64,000 bases of DNA, from assembly GCF_000005505.3 (NCBI RefSeq), contig NC_016132.3, forward strand, positions 6,262,001-6,326,000. Direction: 5' to 3'. The first letter of the stretch is position 1. Every line of letters begins with the position of its first letter. A program made the translations under genes and the position numbers. Source of the stretch: Brachypodium distachyon (Eukaryota > Streptophyta > Magnoliopsida > Poales > Poaceae). Shown here one piece after another: positions 43,863 through 57,510 of this stretch. The notes below the pieces were generated by a model, which was not told where the DNA came from, did no database searches, and saw nothing but the letters and a program-made list of their open reading frames with translations.

Positions 43863-46738
43863 ATGGATATATAACATGATAAATATCATGTTGTCTTGAA
43901 TTCTGCAAAAGACGACTAAAACCGAATCCTACTATCTTTGAAATTGCAGTCTCCTATTCTCTTCCAAAACTCCTTTGTTTCAAAGGGACCCTTTCATCTA
44001 TGCATGCAGTGCAGCTGTACAAGGATGGAATGGAAGGATCATGGTGTTGGTTAGCTGGGCATTATCAACGGTGCCCATGGTACGGCATCCTGACGGCCGG
44101 TTGCGATTGGCGCCGCGACATTCGGAGGCCCATGCATGCATGTGTGGTTGCATTCGGCAATCATCTTGTCCTTGAGAAAAGATAATCCATTTATTTTTAT
44201 TTTGACAGAATCAGCGAGAGTGAATGAACTACGGTAGATGATCCAGCTGAACAAATGAACAAATGGGTAGTGAATTAGTGGTCTCCCGCCTTCGCCGCAA
44301 AATAAAGATGTTAAAAGGACACACCAAAAAAAGAAATAAAGAAATGATGAGAAACTTATACTCCTGCTACTCGTTAAAGAGTTTAATAACCCTAACAAAC
44401 CAATCTCAATTTGTTTGTTTAGCCCTTTTTTTTAGGGGACCTCAAGTTATAGCTGTTCGTGTGGCCCTGGCCACATAGCCCCCCCCCCCCGCCCCCCCCC
44501 CTCCCCGGCGGCGTCCGTCCGGATCCGGCTCCGGCCCGACGGACGAGCTAGCCACCAGCCAACCGATGCATGCATGCACCCCAATTAATCACTCAAGACA
44601 GCTATGCCTTGCAGCTATATACCCTTGTCCTGTTGTCCAACTATAAACATACTCCAGCCAAAAACGAGATCAAGTTCCAGTTGACAGAAAGTTTTGCACT
44701 AGCCAACGTTAGCAAGATGCGAGGAAAACGCCTTTTTTGCATTGTTTAGTATTATCAGTCCCTTTTCCAGTTTTCCTTGATTAGCGTTAGAATACTGGAG
44801 TATTTATTTTTTTGGTAAGATTGGTTAGAATACTGTCAGCAGTCGCCTAAACAAACAAGTAGAGTGTGGTGAAACCAGCACTGCATTTTCTGTAGAGACC
44901 GAGGAAGGGAAAATAACAGTTGTACCAACCATCCATGCATGAAGATTCCGTTCCTTGTCTTATCTAAAAAATTATACCCGCTCTCCTCTGAATCTGGCCA
45001 ATCGCCAGGACCCAATACCTCGCGGCTGTACGTACGTATTGTCGTATTCTACACCGTGCTACGTCATCGGAGTAGATTCCCGTGAATCTTCTCTCGACTG
45101 GCCAGTTCCTCACCACATGCCTTTGCATGTGCCACGTCATCCTATGCTACTGTAGCTAGCAAACCCCGGGCATTTTCGCTCATCTCAAAAATTCCATGCC
45201 AATTAAGCTACGAAATTCAATCGAAAATTACCGTGCATGTGCTCCTAAAAGATACCGATCACATTTCCTTGCCACGCACAGACGTAGTACGTGTGTGTAC
45301 TTTGCCGTTAATTGCCGTGGACGCGCCACTTAGAGCGCGCCCAACAGCGACCGAGAAAATCTGAAGATAAAACCAGACAAGCAAACGCGGTACCAAATGA
45401 AACACCAACCCCCCTCCCAAAAGAAAAATCTCAACGCAGAACTCGCCAATCGAGACTCTCGTTTTCAGAAAAAAGAAGCTTTCCTCTCATCCTCACTCTC
45501 TTGGCACATAAGTATCTTCCTTCCTTTGTCTATATTTCTTGTCCCGTCAATTAATAGATGGACGAACCGATCGACCCTTCTTAATTTGGTGCAAGCTAGC
45601 GCACGTCACGCACGCAGCTAGGCTGCGGCTAGCTAGCTCGACCGGTGTTTGAGGGAGGATTGAGCTCACGTCCATTTCACTTGCCGCACTGCATGATTGA
45701 TCCATGGTCTCATCATATCGACATTTGGCTAATCACTCTGGATATATAGATATATCGAGACCCCAAGCTAATGAGCCATCTCGATCGGTCAGTCGGTCTC
45801 TGGGTTCCGTGGCACGATTTGGCACGCCACCTAATCCAAGCCTTGGCTCCTCTCCGATGTTAATTAATTAGTATTTGTTGCTAGCAGGATAATGATATAT
45901 ATATGTGCGTGTAACACTTGTGTACTGACGTGTTCCAACGACCCCGAACCCGATTGATGACAAATCGAACACGAATGTTTGTACGGAGTATATACTTGTA
46001 TGATGACACGTCTGTGACTTTGAGACAAAATCCTTGAGTAACGGGGCCACATGTCAGTGAGACGACGGTTTGCATGATGCCAACGAATGGACTGGTGAAT
46101 CCTCCTTTCTCCAAGGAAGATGGCATCACTCTACGAAATATTTGCAGATGCTACCCTTTCTTTTCCAACCTAACCTTTATATAGTATGTACAAGCACGCA
46201 ACAATAACATCACAGCACGCACGTACTCAAGCTAATTAGCTAGAACAGCAACGAACTGTGCACAGTACATATGCATATCCACTGGCATTAACTTTGCAAA
46301 AACCATGAATGGAGCTTAATTTAATCAATCATGTTCATCTTCATCACACAGTACTTCAAGCGAAAGATATAAGAAAAAAAAAGATTGATATACACAAGTT
46401 CCTCCTTAATTACCATGACCAGCAAACAACAACATGATTACAACATGTCTTAACCACCACAAAAAAGCAAGAAACCCCACACAAATTTTAATTACACGTA
46501 CGTGGAGGAGATCGAAAAGAATAACAAATGTTCTTGCGTGTACGTCTGCATGCGCAAATATGCATGTGGCAAGCTTAAGAGTAGTGTGTGTTTCGTGCGT
46601 ACGTAGTAACTTACTTTTGTGCAGCTACGGGGGACAGAGAGATCGATCCAATCACAAATGGATATACAGTAATTCACAATAACTTAAACGGTTTCTTTTG
46701 ATTACCAGCAAAGCTTAATTGGGATGCTCTTGGATCGA
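43863..46738. other. Intergenic; 3' side of DREPP gene
   Basis: No supported gene. C-runs occur at 44479-44490 and 44492-44501. Tandem TGCATGCATGCA occurs at 44566. 45590-45660 has TAGCTAGCTAGC-type palindromes. About 46330-46738 is probably the 3' untranslated region of the DREPP gene on the minus strand. Confidence 0.4.
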
Positions 46739-48298
46739 TCACTTCTTCTCCGGCTCGGCTGCTGGCTCTGCGGCGGCTTCGGCTTCCGCCGGTTTCTCTT
46801 CCTCTTTCTTCTCCTCCACAACCTCTGACGGTGCTGCTGCCTCTTCCTTCTTTTCCTCCTCCACGACGACGTCCCGGGAGGTGGTCTCCTCTGCGGCGGC
46901 GGGCTCGGGCTCGGCCTTGGGCTCCTCCTTGGGCTCGGGGACGAAAGGCGCCACCTTGTCCAAGATGAAGACGATGGCTGGGGAGAGGGGCGTGGTGCCG
47001 GACTTGGCCACTGCGTCGCTCACCAGCTTGGCTCCTGGGAATTCTGCACATCAAACCAAGATGAATACATATTATTAGTTAATAACTGAAAGAGTGTGAC
47101 CCTTTTTTTCTCTTCTGGAACACACAAAATTCTTTTTAATATGAGGGTATCGTCTGTGGCAAGAATGGCAAATTATTCTACTTTCTCCGTCCAACAAAGA
47201 ATGTTTCAACTTTGACTAAATTTGAATGCATCTATACACTAAGTCATGTCTAGATACATCCAATTTTTGACGAACTTGAGACATTTTTTGTTGGACGGAG
47301 CGAGTAGTACGATATTTGTCTGCGTCGCGATGCAGCTAAAAGTAACGGTGTATGCATGTGAGCTTCTGTCTGAAGAAACATTTGTGTATATGAGAAGGTT
47401 CCATTTATTTCTCTTTTTGTTCGTGGAAGATTCCTCTACAGTTTAATTAGGTAAAATGGGAATAAAGGTTACTTTGTTAAAACAAATTAGGGATAAAGGT
47501 AAAGTTAAGATATACACGCTAAGAAAAGAAATTATTGAGTTTTTTTTAGAGAACCAAGGGTGACTTGGATAAGATTGCTAGAAGTTTTATCTATATTTGT
47601 GTACAAAAGAATATGCATGATAAATGACAGCTAATTCTTTTTGCAAGTTTAAATTGTCCTATTTTTGTTACTAAAATAATATTTCGCAATATGTAGGAAA
47701 AATCTTAACTTTGCATATGAATGTTTTCATTTACTTACCAATCTTGGCCAAATCATCAAGGAACTTGGTGACTGCAACAGAGTTCTTCTTGATCTTGGCT
47801 GTCTTCTTATCCTTTATCAAACCCTGCAACACGTTTAACAGGTAAAAAGGGATTATAATTAGCACCCACAAGGTGGTTACCTTCCTACTGTTATGCCCCG
47901 ACTAACCACACACAACAATAGCCACTGAATTTATTTTTTCACCTTAATCTCTGGAGGAGATGCTTCGATAGTCTCCACAACCTTGGGCTCTAGCTCTGTC
48001 TTCTTGTCCTCAATCTCCTTGCTAATCTCCTCCTACATACATATATGTCACACCCGTACAATTAATCAACAAGCAAACTAAACCATATCTACCATTTCGA
48101 CCAGTTTCTTCCATTATCCAAAAGAAAAATTCTCAAGGAACCATAATCTTCACTAAAATAATAATAATGAAAATCTTTACTCCCTTAGTATACCTTATTG
48201 AACGATTTCAAAAACTCGGCGGCGGCGGCCTTCTTGCCATCCTTGTCGAAGATCTTGTTGAGCCCGGGGAGAACCTTGGTCTTCCAAACGCTTGTCAT
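46739..48298 (-). CDS. DREPP/PCaP-type plasma-membrane cation-binding protein
   Basis: Four exons, 48298-48194, 48032-47943, 47823-47739 and 47043-46739, all GT-AG, giving 194 residues without a break. DREPP proteins bind Ca2+/Cu2+, calmodulin and phosphoinositides at the inner face of the plasma membrane and can act on microtubules or actin. Family features: FWK-like start (MTSVWKTKVLPGLNKIFDKD), KKAAAAEFLKSF, ISKEIEDKKTELEPKVVET, AVTKFLDDLAKIEFPGAKLV and SPAIVFILDKVAPFVPEPKE. A Glu/Ala/Pro/Lys-rich acidic tail runs from residue about 125 to EPEKK. The start is the first ATG in the exon, with no upstream in-frame Met seen. Residue 2 is Thr, so the Gly-2 N-myristoylation site of Arabidopsis PCaP1 is absent. 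A Stowaway MITE sits in intron 3. The gene looks intact. Confidence 0.92.
47181..47304. mobile_element. Stowaway MITE in DREPP intron 3
   Basis: 124 bp. Ends CTTTCTCCGTCCAACAAA and TTTGTTGGACGGAGCGAG are inverted and flanked by TA at 47179-47180 and 47305-47306. The inner ACTAAGTCATGTCTAGATACAT part resembles other copies. It is more than 100 bp from the exon 4 acceptor. Confidence 0.9.
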
Positions 48299-48581
48299 CT
48301 TTCTGTCTTTCAAATATCTCTACTCCAACACAAAAGTAGAAGCACAAATTAAACCCCATGAGATTAATATTTCCCCATTAAAATGGAACCAAGGAAAAGA
48401 TAACAGAAGAAGCTAGAAGGAAGCATACATGGAGCAGCCGAAGCCTGAAGAGGTAGAGATGTGTAGCTTAGCTAAGCTCCTCCTCCAAATGATTTTCGCG
48501 ATGTGTAGAAGTGATCACCAACAACCAGCCTACCAATCAATGGGGTGAGAGCAGTACATGAACCACGGTGCCATGAGAGCG

Positions 48582-48589
48582 ATATATAA
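48582..48589 (-). promoter_or_regulatory. Possible DREPP TATA box
   Basis: The minus strand reads ATTATATATCGC about 290 bp upstream of the DREPP start codon. It is the best TATA match in the near upstream region. The distance would leave a long 5' leader, so the assignment is tentative. Confidence 0.35.
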
Positions 48590-51500
48590 TGGGCTAGCTG
48601 GCCAGACAGGCGCCCTGGCCCTGAGGTTAAAATTACGTTTGTGTCCTTGCGTGAGGTGCCTGGTTGTGGAGCGTGGCAGGGGTATAGGCGTCAAATAGGA
48701 GGAAGATTATGGAAGGGGTGTCATTAAGCCAGAGCAGACATGATGAATGGGTCGTGGAGGCTTGCAAGCTGCGCTGGAGGGTGCAGAGGGATGCTTGGAT
48801 CCTCTATGCTAGGAACATGTGATCCCGTTAAGTGTCGTGCTAACTGCATAGATGATTTGAGACTGTTGGTTCTTCCATGTTTTTAATCTCACCGGAAAGT
48901 TATTTTAAACGATTGGTAAAATTATTATTTATCTTGAAATTTATTTATTTATTTACGACAATTTTGTTATGTTCGTTAAATTAATGTAGGGAAACAGAGT
49001 AACTAATTAATCATGTGTATGTATATCCACAAAAAATAAATCTTGTACGGAGTATATGTTTAACTTGAATTTTTTTCCGAATATGAAATTCAAGGTATAC
49101 ATATATGAATCCGGTAGTGCTACCTTAGATCAAGATTGTAAATCGTGGTTTTCGCTCTTATGTATCGAGGATGACCCAAAAATCTCTAACAATTTGCTAG
49201 TTAATTAAAACCTTCCTGCTAGAATTAGATGTATGTGTTAGCATGTATAATATTAATGTTGCGGACGTAATTACATGATAACGTCTACTATGAAAATTAT
49301 TTATGTTCCTACGTTGCACAAATCAAATACATAGTATATACATACCCAACAAAAAGATGCACATCCCTTCAAAATATCCCAAATCAGACATTTCATTTTC
49401 CATCCAGTCGCTTCCTCACTCCGCAAACCCTCACTCCACAGAAGATCAAGCGCAGCCAGGTCACACCACTTGGCACCCTCCTGCGTGTGGCCCACACTTA
49501 CTCGCGGGTCGGTCCCACCCCAGAAGGACAGTAGCGTGAGCTCCTCAAAGAAGCAACTCCCCTCGCCAATCACAGCGCTCGCCCTGAAAAAGACAACATG
49601 ATTAAAAAAAACTCCCAAGAGTTTGAACAACCGGAACAACAGCCAGCCAGCTAATATGCCCCCCTTGATTTCGCCCAATACTACTACACTAAGGGTCAAA
49701 TTAAACAAGCATCAAGCACCCGCATAAAAATACTTTGCACAGTATCAAAGGGAAATCCAGCTGCACGTATTGTTTGGAATCTTCTCGAGGTTGCTGGCTG
49801 GCTAACGAACGATGGAGTAGTTTTTTAGATTAAACCCAGGGAGGCAGAGGGTTAAGCGGTTTGTAGTAGTAGTAGCTGGGCAAGGAAGGGGTTAGGGCAG
49901 GGCAGCACTCCAACGTGCTGGCATGAATGGTACCTCTACCAGCACGACAGCTCCTTCGTCTGGCCTGCAAGTGACCACTCCACTGGCATCTCGCGCGTAG
50001 GCCACGGACAGCAATGAAAGGCTTTTGGGACGTCACCTGTGCCCTTCCAAAGTGATCTCTGTGTGTATATGGTCTCGTCTGGTTGGGTTATCCGGTTCGG
50101 TGGAATGGAAGCGCGCATCCAACGGACCATATTTGGGTTTTTGCCAAGAGACGAGTTTTGTGCAGATCAAGATTCAAGACCCGCCCTTTACACGCCTAGA
50201 CCGTCGTCTCAAGTTCTCAACGGTCTCCGCCGTCCAAGTACTCCACTGATCCTGCCTTCAATCTTTCACCCTGATTCCTTCCTAGATATTGCTACCTACG
50301 TCTCGGTTGTGTGAGATTTAGATGGCTTATGTGTGTAGAACGTGCGTAACTAACCGATGAGCTCACATAAAAACTCGCACGTAACTACGTAAGGAATTTA
50401 TGTAGTATACACTTCGGAATTTATACAGCGCATTTCGGCTAACCCAAACTCAAGTTATGATCAATAGCAAATCCTATAACACAGAATTGGTATCTTGTGA
50501 TTTTGTGAACGTTAACATCGTATTTTATACTTAAATGCAAGACACTTGTTATGAATCGGAATGAGTACATTTTAAAATTGGCGGCACTTTATCGCACACA
50601 CGCCGTGTCCTCGTCACCCTCTAATGCTTATGCAGTTTTTGGTCTTAGTGAAGCATCCACTCAAAACAAAAACAAGGTAGTGTTTTGTATGCCAAATTGC
50701 CAACTTAGTCTTATAACACCATTTATTTCCTCTCTTTCTTGGCTAAGAAAAAAATGTAGGTCCTTTCCCCTGTCTTGGATAATAACAATTGTGCCCACTT
50801 GGCACATGCCAACCCCCCATTTGCTGTCACCCTCTTTATGAGCCAGGTAGCAAGACCAGACCAGCTCAGCGATAGTTCAGCACCCAACAAATACCGCTTT
50901 TCCAAATCAACATTTGTTTATTTTGTTCAAGTCCAGCAAGTTATGTATATGCCTGAGTCGTCATAGGCACCATGATATGTTTCTGATTCCTTGGCAATTA
51001 AGCCAGCGATTGAGCCCCTAGGGAATAATCAGATTTCCACGTCAAGAAGTTACTTGTTGCGAATGGTCACTCAAATGATGAGGTAATGGCATGGCCAGTT
51101 TTTTTAATAATATAAGCGTGATCAAACTTTGATTTCGTTGCAGAAAAAATGCAAGTCAAACTAATCAAGTCAAACTTGATGATAAGTATCTAGGCTTATG
51201 TAACTCCTTTTTGGTCATGTTGTTGATGATCGGAGTTGAAGTTTTTAGGATAACTTTTGAGTGGGGTTCAAAAATAAGTGTGCCGTAACTCATTGCCGAT
51301 GGATTAGGATTTGATAGTATGACGATCGTCTTTGTAAAAACTAAAATTTCTGCTATTTTCGTAGGTTAATTATCTGGATTGTTCTTAATAGTGGTGGCAA
51401 TGGTTTTTGCGTGACAGTGCTGCTTTCTGACGGACTAGATATAAGGTTCTCTTTTCTGGAACTTCATTTTTTTAGTGATTCTATTTATTGTACTATTTGT

Positions 51501-53179
51501 TTTTCTTGATTTTCCAATTATTTTCCCTTAACTATCTCACTAATCATACTTTACATAAATCTACATAGCTCATGTCTTATCCAAATTAAAATAAGAGCTG
51601 TTTTAAAGTTAGACATGGATACCGTGCACGGTGCTGTTTGTGCTGCCGAGGACAGCAAACAGGGACCTTTATCTAAAAAGGTTTATTCTTTCTCTTCCTC
51701 CTGTTTCCTTTTGAGATTCAGGGTTATCCCATTTCTTGTTCCATATCGATTACTTCTAGCTTCTTCTTCTTTTTGGGAAGTCGATTACCACTTGGTTAGT
51801 TCTACCAAGTGGACATGGGAAGTGGAATTTGGAAGCAGGCCTAGCTAATCCCAAATCAACAAATATCTCCATGGTGTATCTTGAGTTCATAACTATCTGA
51901 AGAAGCTAGAGACTGAGCGCGACATGTCATTTTCACGTCCGTCCTCTCCCTAAAAGAAAAACTAACTGAGAAACACATGATACGAATCTTCTCAGCACAG
52001 TTTATCATTACCCACTAATCCCCTTTCACTAATTTGAACTAAAACAACGACGAGAATTTAGAATTGGAGGGAGTACTTGCCTTGAATTTGTTGTAAGAAT
52101 TCAGGATTATTTCAGAGCTTGATGAGCTGACACCAAAGAAGTCATATACTACAAACTGAACAGGGATTCCTTTATTTTCTTTTCGAGGAGAACAGGCTTG
52201 TCCATCAGGGCATATGCTACAGCTACACAGGCAAATATTCCCGTAGTCATTGGCAAACATAAATAAATAATCACCTGTTGTTCATCATAGGAGAACGGAA
52301 GAAAAAAAGAATACACAATAGCGAAACGGACAGATTAAGCACCCATCAGTGTCAAATCCAATCAGTCAAGCACGTTCATGGCGAAGAACGTGCGCTACGA
52401 TGTTCTGGAACCTTCGGGCTGATCAGCTAGCTGTCTCCTGTGATATAGCAGAAGATATCAGCTAAGAAGCCCGCAGCTAGCTAGCTAAGCCAGCTGGCGC
52501 CGGTCGATCATACGTCTCCCGTTTGTCGTTGATACGGGTTTCCTAATATACACTACTCCCTCCATTCCATAATTCTTGTCTCAAATTTGTCCAAAATTAG
52601 ATGTATCTATTCCTAAAAAATGTCTAGCTACATGTAAGATTTCGACAAGAATTATGAAACGGAGGGAGTGGTTTAGTAACTTGAAGCTGATTGCTTCACA
52701 CATCTAAAAACAGCTGTAGATGGCCTATAGCAAATCCATAATAATGGAATTCCTGGGATTCCAGAGCAACAAGGGGAGAGCACCGTTGATCATGCAGAGA
52801 CTTTCCGGCCGGAGTCGGCGTCCTATAGAAAATCTCATTACTATAACTTGGTGGTTACCATTGCTTATTTATTATTTCCAGAGCATCAGAAGATGACACC
52901 TACGCAATGAAAGTGGCCGGAGTGCTCTTCTCGACTACTAGCATTGCCGCCGTGATTCATGCCCAGCTGCTCTGTCACCTGTGTGTCCATCAAACAAAAT
53001 AGAATCGAATTTTAGGTGCTAACATCCTACCTTCTGCCTTATTAGTAGAACAATGTAACAGTTAAAATGAGGCACTCTTATTTAAGATATGGAGTATATC
53101 AGAACAACAATGCCACCGCATTCTCATACATGGGAGCAGCACCCACCCAGCAACAGGCTGGCCAAGTGACTCCAGTCTT
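48590..53179. other. Intergenic, DREPP promoter side to cyclin block
   Basis: No supported gene. An exon-like 82-bp piece on the minus strand (49583-49502) has a good acceptor (GTCTTTTTCAG) and donor (GTAAGT), and an open frame ASAVIGEGSCFFEELTLLSF. No adjoining exons were recognised. 49860-49960 is GC-rich with CTACTACTACTA. A remnant Stowaway right end (TTTAGAATTGGAGGGAGTA) is at 52057-52075. The rest is AT-rich and featureless. Confidence 0.4.
52556..52668. mobile_element. Stowaway MITE
   Basis: 113 bp. Ends CTCCCTCCATTCCATAATTCT / GAATTATGAAACGGAGGGAG are inverted. TA precedes it, and the right target base has changed to TG. The internal GATGTATCTATTCCTAAAAAA matches the 9640 copy. Confidence 0.88.
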
Positions 53180-56100
53180 ATGCCATTTTACAAACAAGCT
53201 GTTTATGCTTCTGCTGCAGGGCCCTCCAATGTACACGACGCACCTGAAAAACCTGAGGGGGTCTACACTCTAGACTGTAGGTACAGAAAGAAAGAAAAAC
53301 AGCAGAGAAAGGACAGGTCAAGGAAGCACACCACTACTATAACACTACCACAAAGATATCGGCATCAGTCTACAATCTACACTCGCCGAAGACAAGGGCA
53401 TCGTCGGCGTGCCTTGTGATCAAGCTACCTTCTGCGAGGATCAGAGGCACAGCTCCGAATTTTGAGCCGCAGGACCAAGAATTCAACTCTGACTACTCCT
53501 GGGCCTTCTATTGTCTAACATGTCGCATCTCTGAAGAAATCTGCAGGCACCAAAGGTGGACATTGCTTCTTCGCGACGAATTTGTACTGAGGAAAGAATG
53601 GCAGAGGTGGATAGTATCAGCAGGAGCATAGCTAACTGAAGGAATTGGGTGGCACATACAGACTATCATTCAGTTACCTTATGTTGACTGTACTTTTCTC
53701 TGATTGCAGGGAGGTTGCTCCCAGGACCGACGCTGAAAAGGCGGTGCAGCGCCTTCACACAATCGCACAGCTCTGATGCCTTGTATTGTGTGTAGTGCGC
53801 AAGGGTGGAATTCTGCTTACAGTTTTACAGTACATGTTAGACAAGCAACGATATGACTTGGAAAATACTACAATGATTTGTGGAAACTGAACCTACCCAG
53901 GGACACTTTGTTGGCTGCAGTATGAACTTTGACAAGAAAACAGCTGAGGCCGCTACAAGTGAAGGAGGGTAAGCAAGTAGACTGTACTCAAGTAGTGATA
54001 GCTCAGCTACATAATTGGCAAGGAACTCAAGATGCAAAGCTGGATCCTGTAGAAAGAAAAGTTATTAGTACAATACAGAAAGTATATATAACCCAATGAA
54101 TGGAAGCAAGCAGAAGATTTTAAAGAGAGCTATACCTCATCGCATACTTGTGCTACCCGGACAAATCTCCTATTGTAAGCAAGAAATAGCATCAGTGAGA
54201 TTCAGTAAATATTGATGTTTATGAAGTTTATTTATGCATGCAAGGGAGCAAAAACCTCAAAAAGCACTTGGGTGTAGGTGCAGTCATCTCGAATTTAAGG
54301 TAATTAAGGACGGAAGCTTCCATGTCCAAAACCTGTTTATCTATGAATCAGAGAATGGTGGAAACAAAAGGATAAATGCTGAGGATCTGACGTATATATC
54401 ACTGACCTCATCCTTGAAGTATGTATTGTCGGTGATGTAACAGAATTCTTCTACTTGGGGTGCACATATCTCCTCGTATTTACTGAAATCCGAACAAGCA
54501 AAGTTAGCATCCTAGCAATGAAATGCAAATCAGGAGTAACCTAAAGTCCATGAAAATGAACTTGCTGGATCTTAATATCTTACGCAGCTATAAGCATGCA
54601 AGCAACACCAAGTAATTGCAGCCTTTGACGATTGATCTCGTTGCCGGAAAGATAACGGTCAATATAGTTGACTGTCAGGTATAACGTATCAGGAACAAGA
54701 CGATATTCTTCAGCAACCTGCAGGAAGGAATGCATTAATACAATAGGAAGAGTTTATTGTTAAATTTACTCTTTGTACCAGGAAAGCTTACTTCTACAAG
54801 CCAGTCAATCAGAATAGCCCTCATGCTTGGGTTTACATCCTTTTGCATTTTTTCTAGAAAATCAGTTGCTGGTCTTTTCCTTGTCTGGTGAGAATTAAAT
54901 AAAACATTAGAACAACATATACGTATGCAGGCAAGAAGTAGAGCTTTTAGGACTCTTGAAAATGTGCATATAGATAAAGTGAGAACAGACAGACATCCAC
55001 TTTGACTGAACTTTGTTTGGTCCTATTCAACAGAACATTATTACTACGAAGGACTTCAATGGTATATGATCAGAACAGCGCTATTATATCCTGCATCAAC
55101 TCCTCTATCAGAACTACTTTATGGCTGTTCAGTTCTTCACCCCATCTGTGAAATTTACAGCACAGTAATGTATGGTGTCCTGGTAGCAATGTTCGTAAGG
55201 AAATAGATTGCTGGGCACAGACATTGCTGTCGCTACTACACCCAGTATCTACTCCTATTTTGAAACTACTTTAAGGCACACTCACCCCAATTTCTACAAC
55301 AGGACCAGAGCAGTTCATAAAACAAACTGAAAGAAGATTGCTAACCACCCCGGAGGACAGTAGCAGTATCTTATCTTCAGAGTAGGCTGAAAAAAGCAAT
55401 TGAAGAAAGAATGTGTCACCTCAGCTTCTCGCAAGTGCATGTAGATATCAGAAGCAAGAGTTGCACACAACTGTGTGTCCTCGTAGTTATTATCAACATC
55501 ACAAATCGTGTCGATTTCCATTGGAGCAGTAGCATCCTTCTTCCACTTAGCTCCTGCCAAAGAAACAGGACATTACATAAATTAAATGGGATTTAAATAA
55601 ATACAACACTATGAAAGTATATATCCTAGACATAACCATGAATGTTCAGCAAGCAAAACAAACCTTCAACATCGCTATCCTCTGAGATACGCAGGTTTGC
55701 ATTTGCCCGTCGCTGCAAAGAATCGAGCACCGAGGAGTCCCCATTGTCAATGTACTCGAAGTCAGGGCTTTTCATGGAATCGCATGTCGACATCGTCTCA
55801 TCAGTGGACATAGAATCTGCTGAGTGTCGAGGAGACACAAAGCTGCTGCAGGGTACAATGGGAGGCGCGACAATCGGCATGGCAGCAGGCAGCTTAGGGG
55901 GAGGAACAATCTCCTTCTGTGTGGTGCTCCCACGGCAAGATGTGACCGGAGTTGGCCTGGTGGAAACCGATTTCACAGCCGAGCCGCGATTTGTGATTAC
56001 ATTTCGGGCACTTGCCAAAGATCCCTTCTTCACAGGTACAGTTGATGTAGCTGAATGCAATCTCTGCATGACAATTGAATGAAAGTCAATAACTGATTTC

Positions 56101-57425
56101 AAATCAAGCCATCATCAATAAGGCACAGATGGATTAAAAATAGTACTGTAGTACGGATGTCATGTCTTCTTAATACCAGTATCATAGAAGATTCCAAAGC
56201 AAACAGAGATGAAAACGGCCACTTCACTTACCCCGAGAAACTTTCTTTTGAAAATGCCAATGAATTGAATGCTAAAGTATTCCAGTACAATATAACCCTC
56301 AATGCCCAATAGAAATAGCAGAAGTGGTGAAGGTACAAAATTGGATGAGAATAGCAGCCAGAAACTCGAAAGAAACTACATAATTGGAAAAGTGGAAGCA
56401 CATCAAAGGCAAAAGAAACCAAGAAACGTCGTATCGGTAACACAAAACACTACTGGTTGGGCAAAGGAGGCAACAAAACGCTAAGACTGAATGTTCGGCT
56501 TGTCGCTTCGAAGGATGGATGGACACCACAACCGAATTTGCGCATCGCGAATTTTCCTAGCCGACGAACAAAAAGTATGTACTTGATCCATCTATAAAAC
56601 AAAATAGAAGCTACAGAAGCGGCTTGGGCTCGTAGTCTCTCCAACAACCAAACATTCAGACGCTAAACCGTCCGGAGAATCATAACCAGAGACGAGAAAA
56701 CAGCAGCGCTTGGACAATTAAAAGGGAAAACCGCAATCCAACAACGATCCCTCGGCTTGGGAATGGGATCCGTACCGCGTTGCCCGCCGTGACCACCGCG
56801 ACCTTCCCGCAGCCGGTCCTCCCCACGGCCCCGGCAGCGACGTTGGTGAGGTTGCCCAGCGCCACGCGCTTCTTCGGCTGCTGCGCGGCCATCCGGCCCG
56901 CCGGCTTGGCTCCTCCGGCGTTCTCCGCCATGGCCGGGCGCTTCGCCGTCGCGGTCGCCGCCGACGACGACAAGCGGCGGGAGGCGGCGGCGGTGCTCGA
57001 CATCGACGAGGCGGGAGAGCTCGCGGCCACAGCAAAGCAACGACCCCTCGCGGAGCTTTAGCCCTGCTGGGGATGTGGCTAGGCTAGGAGAGTAGCGGTA
57101 GGATTCGGGGGGCAGCGAGCGGAGAGGGGAAGAAGGCGAGGGTTTGGGTCCCGACAGAGCCCTGGGGCTTCTTTTCAGAGAGCCGAGATTGTCCTGCCTG
57201 CGTGTGTTTATGGCCGTTACAGGAGCGTTCCTTTCGAATTTCGAAATTTGAATCCCCGTGTGGGGTAAAGAGGCTCCTTGCAACGTCCAAAGGCATAGGA
57301 AGAACAAAAGCCTGCGTGCGCCCTCCCTCTTTCTTTATTCACGACACAGTAGAGGGAAAATGGCAGGTTTGAATCTCCCACAGATCCAGACCGTCGATCT
57401 GCCACGCTAGGTTTGAACTGCTGTT
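53180..57425 (-). repeat. Tandem segmental duplication, copy A (cyclin)
   Basis: Left border near 53180 (CCATTTTACAAACAAG..GTTTATG) and right border near 57425 (GGTTTGAACT). The same phrases mark copy B at 58972 and about 63430. Exon positions differ by about 5580-5670 bp between copies. The unit covers the whole gene, its 3' flank and a few hundred bp of promoter. Confidence 0.8.
53515..57003 (-). CDS. A1-type cyclin, copy A
   Basis: Mitotic A-type cyclin, the regulatory subunit of CDKA/CDKB in S to M phase. Exons: 57003-56776, 56063-55664, 55553-55420, 54884-54792, 54717-54584, 54482-54407, 54332-54256, 54169-54136, 54046-53897, 53812-53678 and 53586-53515. All are GT-AG and in phase, 510 residues. 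A destruction box RVALGNLTN is at residues 46-54. [34 protein letters not shown] region precedes the cyclin box. The box starts around [20 protein letters not shown] (residue about 275), with [20 protein letters not shown] and [20 protein letters not shown]. The C-terminal cyclin fold follows, and the protein ends [20 protein letters not shown]. Length and text agree with rice CYCA1-1 (about 508). The start is the ATG at 57003. Upstream GTG codons are in frame but unlikely. A CCAACGG core (MSA-like) lies at 57444-57450 in the promoter side. It looks functional. Confidence 0.95.
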
Positions 57426-57510
57426 AGGTGCTATTCTCAGAGCCCAACGGGCCCATGGCTTGTGTTTGTGCCAAATTTCAACATGTCCGTTTGGTCTTTA
57501 TTTGGATGTA

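Noticed and set aside
46719..47078. Ser-rich 119-codon plus-strand frame
   Set aside because: Antisense of the Glu/Ala-rich DREPP tail.
49301..49708. 135-codon minus-strand frame as a protein gene
   Set aside because: Hydrophobic, low-complexity ends; only an 82-bp inner piece looks exon-like.
56780..57061. Plus-strand frame over cyclin copy A exon 1
   Set aside because: Antisense shadow; the minus strand carries the destruction box and cyclin N-terminus.
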